Source: a virus
Reading direction: 5' to 3' (one strand)
Virus record (IMG/VR): IMGVR_UViG_3300027712_000102
Coordinates: 1 to 29,874 of that record
DNA length: 29,874 nucleotides
Each line of letters begins with the position of its first letter. Positions within the stretch are counted from its first letter, which is position 1. The notes under the pieces are model-generated. The model had not been told where the DNA came from, made no database searches, and was given only the letters and a program-made list of their open reading frames with translations. Shown here in pieces: positions 23,565-29,874 of the stretch. A program made the position numbers and the translations under genes.

Positions 23565-24767
23565 ATGGAAAAGAAAGAATTAATGTCAGAATTGGAGGCG
23601 TTGAAATCAACGTTAGAAACTTCAATATCTGAAAAAACTAAGTCTGAGATTGCTGATCAATTGAAATCAGTAGTAACAGCAGTTGATGAGAAAATCAACG
23701 CATTTGGCAATGGTAGTGATTCAGCTGAGGCTGTAAAAGCTATGACAGAAGAGTTTAACAAATTAAAAGCTGAACAAGCTGCAATCTTAAAAGGATTTGA
23801 TTTGTTACAAACAAGAGTAAAATCTTCATCTGCATCTAGCATGGAGAAAAAATCTTTTGGCCAATTATTCAGCGAAGGGTTAGAGGCTAACTTTGATGAG
23901 ATTCAAAACGTAAAGAAGGGTAAGCCATTCAGAATGGAATTGAAGGCAGTTGCTAACATGACTTTGTCAAATAACTTGAGTGGTGATGGTGTTGCATCTT
24001 ATGCAGCTACACAAGCTTTGTTACCATCTCAAAAAATAAACTTTAGAGATTTGATGCCAACTGCAATCAGTCCAACTGGTTTGTATGTACAATATCGTGA
24101 GACTGGTGGTGAGGGTGCAATCGCAGTTCAGACTGAAGGAGCATCTAAAGGCCAAGTTGATTACGATTTATCAGAAATCAAGATTGTAGAAGATTATATT
24201 GCAGGTTTTGCACGTTTCTCTAAGCAAATGGCTAAGCAATTACCATTTATGCAAACAACTTTACCAAGATTGTTGTTAAGAGATTTCTACAAGGTTGAGA
24301 ATGCTACATTCTTTTCTGCTGTTAGTGCTGCTGCAACTGGATCAACTGCATCAGCTGAGACTGATGATGTTAAGTTTATCGTTGATGCAATAGCTGCTCA
24401 AATGCAAGCTAATTACAATGCATCTTATGCATTAGTAAGTCATACTCAATTAGCACGTTTGAACAAACTTTTGTATGTTAATGGTTACTATCAAGGTTCG
24501 GGTGGTATTTTGTCAAGTGTTAATGGAAACGTTGCAATCAGTGGAACACCAATCTTGCCAGCATCTTGGGTAACTGATGATAAGATTTTAATTATAGATA
24601 GAGATTATCTTGAGCGTGTTGAGACCGAAGCTATTACTGTTGAATTCTCAATGGAAGACGCAGACAACTTTACTAAAAACTTAATCACTGCAAGAATTGA
24701 GTGTTTAGAAGATGTTAACTTAATGATGCCTGCTTCTGCTTTATATGCTGATTTCGGTAACGTATAG
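23565..24767 (+). CDS. Major capsid protein, HK97 fold
   Basis: 400 aa. Residues 1 to about 95 are a charged coiled-coil (EALKSTLETSISEKTKSE..., EEFNKLKAEQAAILKGF), the delta domain that acts as internal scaffold and is cleaved by the protease. The mature part has typical HK97-family phrases: LLPSQKINFRDLMPT, YIAGFARFSKQMAKQLPF, and ENATFFSAV. The gene is followed by a strong terminator, which would raise capsid message relative to downstream genes. Confidence 0.94.
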   Translation: MEKKELMSELEALKSTLETSISEKTKSEIADQLKSVVTAVDEKINAFGNGSDSAEAVKAMTEEFNKLKAEQAAILKGFDLLQTRVKSSSASSMEKKSFGQLFSEGLEANFDEIQNVKKGKPFRMELKAVANMTLSNNLSGDGVASYAATQALLPSQKINFRDLMPTAISPTGLYVQYRETGGEGAIAVQTEGASKGQVDYDLSEIKIVEDYIAGFARFSKQMAKQLPFMQTTLPRLLLRDFYKVENATFFSAVSAAATGSTASAETDDVKFIVDAIAAQMQANYNASYALVSHTQLARLNKLLYVNGYYQGSGGILSSVNGNVAISGTPILPASWVTDDKILIIDRDYLERVETEAITVEFSMEDADNFTKNLITARIECLEDVNLMMPASALYADFGNV

Positions 24768-24798
24768 TAAATAGGTTTGTTTGTTTGATGATGAATAT

Positions 24799-24829
24799 AA
24801 AGGCCCTGCCCTACGGGGTGGGGCTTTTT
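24799..24829 (+). terminator. Rho-independent terminator after capsid gene
   Basis: AAAGGCCCTGCCC (24799-24811) pairs with GGGTGGGGCTTTT (24816-24828): a 13-bp stem including three G-T pairs, closed by a C(TACG)G tetraloop, followed by T. It is strong, yet lies inside the morphogenesis operon, so partial read-through is expected to set the ratio of capsid to connector and tail messages. Confidence 0.9.
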
Positions 24830-24843
24830 AAAATTAGTAAATC

Positions 24844-25362
24844 ATGGTAGAATACAATAGTGTATTAGATGTTCAATTTCAAGATGGGGTAATAACTGAG
24901 CCAGTTACATTAACTGAGGCTAAGAATTTTTGTAAGATTGACATAAGTACAGACGATGATTTAATTAATCTATTGATTACTGCTGCAAGGCAGATGTGTG
25001 AAGCTTATACTGGTGTAGGTTTTGTAGAGCATAATGTTGTATCAGTATTGAACAATAGCAACGGTGATATTTACATTCCTTATGGTCCAATGATAGCCAT
25101 TAATAGCGTTGTAAATGATCAAGGCACAACTTTAGTTCTAGATACTGATTACACTTTAAGTGGCAATGAGTTTAAACGTTTAAGAACGCCAAATAGCAAC
25201 AACATCACCATTGATTATACAACAGGTTACACAACATTACCTGAAGCATTAAAGACAGCATTACTTAACCAGGTGTATTATTTGTACGATAATAGAGCTG
25301 TTGCAACAGATGACATTAGTCCAATAGCTAAGACATTATTAAACCTATTTAAGCGTGTATAA
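24844..25362 (+). CDS. Head-tail connector protein (gp6-like)
   Basis: 172 aa. PVTLTEAKNFCKIDISTDDDLINLL (in two parts, residues about 20-44) then AARQMCEAYTG is the characteristic helical start of the gp6/gp15 connector family, which caps the portal. The middle is a beta insert (GDIYIPYGPMIAINSV, DYTTGYTTLP) and the end is helical (LKTALLNQVYYLYDNR). It overlaps the next gene by 8 bases. Confidence 0.9.
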   Translation: MVEYNSVLDVQFQDGVITEPVTLTEAKNFCKIDISTDDDLINLLITAARQMCEAYTGVGFVEHNVVSVLNNSNGDIYIPYGPMIAINSVVNDQGTTLVLDTDYTLSGNEFKRLRTPNSNNITIDYTTGYTTLPEALKTALLNQVYYLYDNRAVATDDISPIAKTLLNLFKRV

Positions 25363-25936
25363 ATTAAATCGCAGAGTTACTATAAATCGATACACAACAA
25401 GCTTGAATGAGTTTGGTGGGTTGGTTAGTGTACTTACTGGTAGTTGGTCAAAGTGGGCAGATGTGGAGCAAAGAGATGGCTCAACGGCCAAGAGTTATGA
25501 TCAGAACCAATGGACTTACGACCAGAATTTTATATTAAGGTATGAGAGGGATCGACCAACTAGAAGTAACGATGTGATAGAGTACGAATCACAATTTTAC
25601 AAGATTAACTCAATACAAATCAGAACGGAGGGAGCGAAGTCTTTTGAGTATATAAAGGCTACAAAGTTAGATGAATCAATTAATTCAGATGCACCAATGG
25701 ACACAGGAAACATAAAAGTATATAATTACATAGCTGAAGGTGGTGAGTATCAATTTACTTACAATGGTTTAGTTGGTAAAAATGTTTTTGGTGCGTTTAA
25801 GGATGGCATCCAATATCTAGTAATTACTGCAGGCAGTCCAGTGGGCAAAGAGGTATTATATAACAGTGCTACAGGTGAGTTTACATGGGGTGCTTATTTT
25901 GAAGTTAACGAGGTTGCAACAATATTATATTACTAA
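25355..25936 (+). CDS. Head-tail adaptor with extra C-terminal beta domain
   Basis: 193 aa from a GTG start that overlaps the connector stop. Residues 1 to about 105 match the SPP1 gp16 / head-tail adaptor family: LNRRVTI start, WSKWADVEQRDGS, RYERDRPTRSNDVIEYESQFYKI in two parts. Residues about 115-193 form an additional beta-rich domain (NYIAEGGEYQFTYNGLVGKNVFG, then SPVGKEVLYNSATGEFTW) not found in the basic adaptor, which is normally about 110 aa. The addition might decorate the neck or contact the tail or host surface. Confidence 0.8.
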   Translation: MYKLNRRVTINRYTTSLNEFGGLVSVLTGSWSKWADVEQRDGSTAKSYDQNQWTYDQNFILRYERDRPTRSNDVIEYESQFYKINSIQIRTEGAKSFEYIKATKLDESINSDAPMDTGNIKVYNYIAEGGEYQFTYNGLVGKNVFGAFKDGIQYLVITAGSPVGKEVLYNSATGEFTWGAYFEVNEVATILYY

Positions 25937-26463
25937 TGCAATTAGAAGTAAAAGGCATAGATACGCTAATAAAAAAGTTTGATAAGTTGGCATCTGATGC
26001 TAAGGATCAAGTGCAAGCTGAACTAAACGATTGGGCAGATACAACAGCACAAAATGCAAAATCATTAGTATCAGCAAATAGCAGTGATGAGGGATTGTTG
26101 CTTAGGAGCATTAATCCTAATTATGGCAATGGCTCAGCAAGTATAACGGCATCAGCAAAGTATGCAGCATATGTTGAATTTGGTACTAGAAAATATGCAG
26201 CAGCTTATGTTAGTAGTTTACCTGCAGATTGGCAAACATACGCAGCAACATTTAAAGGAAGTACAGGAGGAACATTTAAGCAGTTTGTAGATTCACTTAT
26301 TGGATGGGCAAATAGAACGGGTAAAATGGATCCTAAATATGCTTATGTTACAGCATTAAAAATATTAAGAGAAGGCGTAACAGCAAGACCATTTCTTTAC
26401 CCATCAGTGCAAAAAACATTACCAGTGCTTAGGAAAAATTTAAAAGCAATATTTAAATTATGA
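25936..26463 (+). CDS. HK97 gp10-like tail completion protein
   Basis: 175 aa. Starts in the TAATG overlap. MQLEVKGIDTLIKKFDKLA is the usual family opening; YAAYVEFGTRK and GVTARPFLYPSVQ are the family's signature phrases. There is an insertion of about 50 residues between them, containing WQTYAATFKGSTGG. The family completes the neck between head and tail. Confidence 0.9.
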   Translation: MQLEVKGIDTLIKKFDKLASDAKDQVQAELNDWADTTAQNAKSLVSANSSDEGLLLRSINPNYGNGSASITASAKYAAYVEFGTRKYAAAYVSSLPADWQTYAATFKGSTGGTFKQFVDSLIGWANRTGKMDPKYAYVTALKILREGVTARPFLYPSVQKTLPVLRKNLKAIFKL

Positions 26464-26885
26464 GAGATGTAAACAGTGCAATATTACAAGCTTACTATGA
26501 GATAGTGAACGGATTGGATATTCCTGTTTATGAGGGTGAAGAACCGGATGATGTGAAGCATAAAATTTATTGCGTTATTAATGATGCAACATCAACTGAA
26601 ACAAGCACAGCAAATACATCAGACGTTAATTTAACTATACAACTTAGCGTACATAGTTGGGAATATAAATACAACAATAGTAAAACATTAAATACAGCGT
26701 GTGGGGCAATTATAGACGCAATAAAGCCACAAGGAGTTAGTAACATAGATTTGTCAGCCTATGGATTGCAAATGTGTAATTTAACCCTACAAACAGATAG
26801 GACTGAAAGATTTGGCAATTTGGGAGGCAAAGTATTTATTTCAAGAATATTGATATTTAAACAAGATATTTTCGTAATTTCATAA
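26460..26885 (+). CDS. Tail terminator / completion protein (DUF3168-like)
   Basis: 141 aa, with a 4-base ATGA overlap to gp10. MRDVNSAILQAYYEIVNGLDIPVYEG and KHKIYCVINDATSTET are typical of small tail-terminator proteins: N-terminal helix, then beta-sheet, with LTIQLSVHSW and the final FISRILIFKQ strand. It caps the growing tail tube at its head-proximal end. Assignment relies on pattern and position before the tube genes. Confidence 0.8.
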   Translation: MRDVNSAILQAYYEIVNGLDIPVYEGEEPDDVKHKIYCVINDATSTETSTANTSDVNLTIQLSVHSWEYKYNNSKTLNTACGAIIDAIKPQGVSNIDLSAYGLQMCNLTLQTDRTERFGNLGGKVFISRILIFKQDIFVIS

Positions 26886-26905
26886 CAAATTAAAATTTAA
26901 ATAAA

Positions 26906-27337
26906 ATGGCAGAACACAAAGTAGCAGGTGGTACAATGTTATTATTCATTGATCCTGCAGGTGGTACGGCATACGATACTGTAGTTTGTTTGACTTCAGT
27001 AGGTAAAGCTGATTCAGTAACTGTAGTTGATGCAGCTTCAGCATGTGGCCCGGATAAAAGTCCAGGCACATTAGAGTTATCATACTCTTTTGAAGGTCAG
27101 CATTTACAAGATCCAACAACAGGTAGAATCAGTGGTACTGATTTACGTACATTGTTGAGAGGTAAAACTATAATTGGTTGGAAGATAGCACCTGAAACAC
27201 CAGTAACAGGAGATGAGATTGAAAGTGGAACAGGATTTTTATCAGAATTAAGTAGCACATACGCATTTGATTCAGTTGGTACATTTACTGGTTCTATACA
27301 GCCTCAAGGAACACCAACATTATCTGTACAAGCTTAA
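26906..27337 (+). CDS. Major tail protein, short form
   Basis: 143 aa tail-tube protein: HKVAGGTMLLFIDPAGG start, VVCLTSVGKADSVTVVDAAS, SYSFEGQHLQDP, GTDLRTLLRG and the closing TGSIQPQGTP. The tube is made of hexamers of this protein around the tape measure. By eye it is identical to the first ~141 residues of the next gene at about 120 positions, so the pair is a gene duplication. It ends with TAATAA, so there is no read-through into the next gene. Confidence 0.85.
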   Translation: MAEHKVAGGTMLLFIDPAGGTAYDTVVCLTSVGKADSVTVVDAASACGPDKSPGTLELSYSFEGQHLQDPTTGRISGTDLRTLLRGKTIIGWKIAPETPVTGDEIESGTGFLSELSSTYAFDSVGTFTGSIQPQGTPTLSVQA

Positions 27338-27346
27338 TAATAAAAA

Positions 27347-28357
27347 ATGGCTGAACATAAAGTACAAGGTGGCAACATGCTACTTTTTATTGATTCAAAT
27401 GGAGGTACGGCATACGATATAGTTGTATGCCTTACTTCCGTTAGTAAATCAGATAGTATAACTGTTGTTGATGCAGCTTCAGCATGTGGACCTGATAAAA
27501 GTCCGGGTACATTGGAGTTATCCTATGCTTTTGAAGGTCAGCATTTGCAAGATCCTGATAGTGGTAGAATCAGTGGTACTGATTTGAGATTTTTATTAAG
27601 AGCTGAGCAAACCATAGGATGGAAGATAGCACCTGAGACACCAGTAACAGGAGATGAAATAGAAAGTGGAACGGGATTTTTATCTGAGTTAAGTTCTACT
27701 TATTCATTTGATAGTATTGGTACTTTTACCGGTAGTATTCAGCCTTATGGCACACCTTCATTAAGTATTTATAATAGTTCAACATCATCTGTAAATATTG
27801 GTGGTTACAATTGGATGACAAAAAATCTAAGTGTTACCACTTATGCTAATGGTGATGCAATACCTGAAGTAAGTGATCCTACAGCATGGGCAGCATTAAG
27901 TACTGGGGCTTGGTGTTATTATAACAATGATCCATCAACTGAACCAATATATGGCAGATTATATAATTGGTTTGCAGTAGCTGATATTAGAGGTTTAAAG
28001 CCTGATAATGATTTTGGATGGATTGTTCCTAATGAAGGTCAATTTAATTATTTATTTACTACTGTATCTAATGATGGTGGAGCTTTAAAAGAGGCAGGAA
28101 CTGCACATTGGTTAGCACCTAATACTGGAGCTACTAATTCATCAGGATTTACAGCAGTACCGGGTGGAGTAAGACAAGCAAATGGTACATTTGGTGGTAG
28201 TGGTGAAAGTATTGGCGAAGCTAGTGAATACTGGGTAGCTGGTAGTGCTGGGGGTACAGATGCGAGAAGTGAAGGAATATATTATAACGACAATGGTACT
28301 TACTATAACATATTTGACCAAAATGCAGGTTTATCAGTTAGATGTTTTTGGGATTAA
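27347..28357 (+). CDS. Major tail protein, long form with FISUMP domain
   Basis: 336 aa. Residues 1 to about 138 repeat the short tail protein. Residues about 147-336 are a FISUMP domain, a paralogous domain first named in Fibrobacter and related to the C-type-lectin-like/DUF1566 folds: NIGGYNWMTKNL, WCYYNNDP, YGRLYNWFAVADIRGL, GWIVPNEGQF, SGFTAVPGGVR and the closing GLSVRCFWD. The domain would be displayed on the tail surface at each ring where the long form is used, as in lambda gpV Ig-like decorations. It may bind host glycans. Expression ratio to the short form is not visible in the sequence. Confidence 0.88.
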   Translation: MAEHKVQGGNMLLFIDSNGGTAYDIVVCLTSVSKSDSITVVDAASACGPDKSPGTLELSYAFEGQHLQDPDSGRISGTDLRFLLRAEQTIGWKIAPETPVTGDEIESGTGFLSELSSTYSFDSIGTFTGSIQPYGTPSLSIYNSSTSSVNIGGYNWMTKNLSVTTYANGDAIPEVSDPTAWAALSTGAWCYYNNDPSTEPIYGRLYNWFAVADIRGLKPDNDFGWIVPNEGQFNYLFTTVSNDGGALKEAGTAHWLAPNTGATNSSGFTAVPGGVRQANGTFGGSGESIGEASEYWVAGSAGGTDARSEGIYYNDNGTYYNIFDQNAGLSVRCFWD

Positions 28358-28380
28358 TTAATAAATAAACATAAAAAAAA

Positions 28381-28728
28381 ATGAAAATTAAACTAAACGA
28401 AAAAGAGTACGGCATTAAATTCAATCAATTAGCCATTGAGAAGCTACATGAATATAATGATGGCGAGACTACATCAGGATTTATGTATGCAATGGTTTAC
28501 GGTGGTATGATTGGTTACAGCAGATTAAAGCGTGAAGATGTCGAGTACACATGGGAGTTAGTATGTGATTGGGTTGATGCAATGGAAAATAAGAATGAGC
28601 AGATACAAGCTATTACCATTGAATTAAATGAGACGAAGTTATGGAATGACTTGATAAAACAAGGTCAAGAGATAAGAGAAAATGAGGAGAAAAAAAAAGT
28701 CATCGAGAAAAGTGCTACGACAACTTAA
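28381..28728 (+). CDS. Tail assembly chaperone, short form (gpG-like)
   Basis: 115 aa. MKIKLNEKEYGIKFNQLAIEKLHEY is a typical start of a tail chaperone, and it lies between tail-tube and tape-measure genes. The end is Lys-rich (ENEEKKKVIEKSATTT) because it passes through a nine-A run at 28690-28698 where ribosomes probably shift. Confidence 0.85.
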   Translation: MKIKLNEKEYGIKFNQLAIEKLHEYNDGETTSGFMYAMVYGGMIGYSRLKREDVEYTWELVCDWVDAMENKNEQIQAITIELNETKLWNDLIKQGQEIRENEEKKKVIEKSATTT

Positions 28729-29015
28729 AGTTTGCGTTAGGTAAGTTAGGATGGAGTGTAGATCAATATTATTGCTCAATGCCTCATGAGTTTTATGCAG
28801 CGTGTGAGGGATATCAGGAGAGGCAAAAAGAATCGGCTATGGTCATTCGTTTTGCCTCTTTTCGCATAGCAGAAGCAATGGCAGGAAGTAAGGCAATAGG
28901 TAAGATTAATCGTTTTTGGCCAATGGATGATGAGCAAGATAAAAAACAGATTGAGCCAATGACGGCTGAGCGTTACAATGCTATTTTAGAAAGACACAAT
29001 TTAAAGATTAAATAA
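28381..29015 (+). CDS. Tail assembly chaperone, -1 frameshift product (gpGT-like)
   Basis: After a -1 shift in the A run, the reading frame starting at 28698 is open without a stop to 29015: SHREKCYDNLKFALGKLGW, then residues in the second part as MPHEFYAACEGYQERQKES. The product is about 106 + 105 = 211 aa. The open frame from the run up to the first ATG (28779) is better explained by frameshifting than by an independent start at 28779. The long form, made at low level, binds the tape measure while the short form covers it. Its stop overlaps the tape-measure ATG as TAATG. Confidence 0.85.
28690..28698 (+). promoter_or_regulatory. Slippery run A9G for -1 programmed frameshift
   Basis: Frame-0 codons are GAG AAA AAA AAA GTC, so A AAA AAA fits the X XXY YYZ rule, with AAA re-pairing after a -1 slip. 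A frame open to the tape-measure start begins right here. No stimulatory stem or pseudoknot was worked out. Confidence 0.8.
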
Positions 29016-29874
29016 TGGCAGAAGAGATAGAGATAATAGTCACGGCAACAGGTTTTGATAAAGTTAGTTCAGGTTTAAAAAATACTACTGATGCATTAAA
29101 GTCTACAGCTACTGAAGCTAAAAAGACTGGTGATGCATTAAAGAGTAATTTAAATGCTGGTGCAGCTCAAGCAGGTCAATCTATCACAAATTTATCTAGA
29201 GTAGTTCAGGATGCTCCATTTGGCTTTATAGGTATAGCCAACAACATCAATCCATTAGTAGAATCATTTGGCAGATTAAAAGCTGAGACTGGCAGTACAG
29301 GTGGAGCGTTAAAAGCATTGGTTAGTGGATTAAGTGGTCCGGCTGGTTTGGGTTTGGCATTTGGTGTAGTAACGGCAGCTATAACTTTTGCACAAATGGG
29401 TTTTCAAGCTTGGACTAGAGGAAGCAAAGATGCAAAAGAAAATTCAGATTTATTTAAGAAAGATTTAGAGGCATTAAAAAGAGAATTATTAGCTGTTACT
29501 GATGAGTTGAATAATTTTATAAATGTTGCTGAAAATTCAGCTAAATTAAATGATATAAATATTGTCGCAAGATTTGAAGATAAAACTCAGCAAGGTGTTT
29601 TACAAAGACAAGCTAAATTTATTACAATATCTGAGGAGTTAGTAAAAGCTACTGAAGCAAGAGAAAAAGCTTTAATAAATTTACAAGATGTTACAAGAAA
29701 TCAATTTAAAACTGAAGAGGAATACAATCAAGCTTATAAAGCGGCTTTAGATGTTTATAATCAAACTATAAAAAAAGAGAATGAGTTAAGTGCAGCAAGA
29801 GAATTACAAGCTGCAACAAATAGAGCTACAACAGTTGAAGAACAAAGGGCATCAGCACAAAGAGCCATACAAAA
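29015..29874 (+). CDS. Tail tape measure protein, N-terminal part (continues at base 140)
   Basis: Starts at the ATG of the TAATG overlap with the chaperone frame (MAEEIEIIVTATGFDKVSSG). The reading frame runs to the window end without a stop and continues across the circle junction to the stop at 1091 (603 aa). The N-terminal ~110 residues contain the usual helical pattern with LKNTTDALKSTATEAKKTGDAL, then a hydrophobic stretch around 29280-29400 (GPAGLGLAFGVVTAAITFAQ). The long helical region after that is characteristic of tape measures. Confidence 0.9.
   Translation, partial: MAEEIEIIVTATGFDKVSSGLKNTTDALKSTATEAKKTGDALKSNLNAGAAQAGQSITNLSRVVQDAPFGFIGIANNINPLVESFGRLKAETGSTGGALKALVSGLSGPAGLGLAFGVVTAAITFAQMGFQAWTRGSKDAKENSDLFKKDLEALKRELLAVTDELNNFINVAENSAKLNDINIVARFEDKTQQGVLQRQAKFITISEELVKATEAREKALINLQDVTRNQFKTEEEYNQAYKAALDVYNQTIKKENELSAARELQAATNRATTVEEQRASAQRAIQ
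29736..29874. repeat. Right copy of terminal direct repeat (circle junction)
   Basis: Same sequence as 1-139, one mismatch (29748 T against 13 C). With this overlap removed the unique circle is 29,735 bases. Confidence 0.9.

Noticed and set aside
28000-28357. Variable region of a diversity-generating retroelement
   Set aside because: FISUMP/C-type-lectin domains can be retroelement targets, but no reverse transcriptase ORF and no template-like copy of the 3' end of this gene were found in the window.
28779-29015. Independent 78-aa gene
   Set aside because: The frame is open upstream to the A9 run of the preceding chaperone gene, so it is better explained as the frameshifted C-terminal half.

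Overview
The window is a complete, circularly permuted genome of a small tailed phage (siphovirus type). The last 139 bases repeat the first 139 with one mismatch, and the tape-measure gene runs off the right end and re-enters in frame at the left end. The unique circle is therefore about 29,735 bp. All recognisable genes lie on the + strand. The host is most likely a Bacteroidota bacterium. The evidence is a perfect Bacteroidota-type promoter (TTTG-N21-TATCTTTG), no visible Shine-Dalgarno sequences, a secreted SprB-repeat protein, a FISUMP domain, Bacteroidota-style signal peptides ending in FAQ, and AT-rich sequence.

Layout from the main promoter: (1) 9.54-18.03 kb, early/replication module: small membrane and hypothetical proteins, a PD-(D/E)XK nuclease, an SSB-like protein, a secreted SprB-repeat protein, an SF2 helicase, an HNH endonuclease, a VRR-NUC nuclease and a large prim-pol/SF3 helicase. 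(2) 17.93-18.20 kb, a cluster of nine GGTTAC/GTAACC hexamers with 9-bp periodicity next to an AT-only tract, a candidate replication origin. (3) 18.2-26.9 kb, packaging and head: small and large terminase, portal, MuF-like protein, an intergenic tRNA-like structured RNA, protease, HK97-type major capsid protein, a strong terminator, then connector and tail-completion proteins. (4) 26.9 kb through the circle junction to 6.85 kb, tail: two near-identical major tail proteins (the second carrying a FISUMP domain), tail chaperones with a probable -1 frameshift, a 603-aa tape measure, a hub-like protein, a tube-fold protein and a repeat-rich fibre with a signal peptide. (5) 6.85-9.35 kb, lysis: two small membrane proteins (holin candidates), a metallophosphoesterase, a probable unimolecular spanin and a T4-type lysozyme, closed by a rho-independent terminator at 9438-9468.

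Transcription therefore appears to run once around the circle in one direction, with an internal terminator after the capsid gene and a possible second promoter before the protease gene. I see no integrase, repressor, excisionase, reverse transcriptase or CRISPR array, so a lytic life cycle is the simplest reading. The items most worth a second look are the duplicated tail-tube gene with a lectin-like display domain, the tRNA-like RNA inside the head operon, the iteron cluster, the frameshift site, and the exported SprB-repeat protein in the early region.
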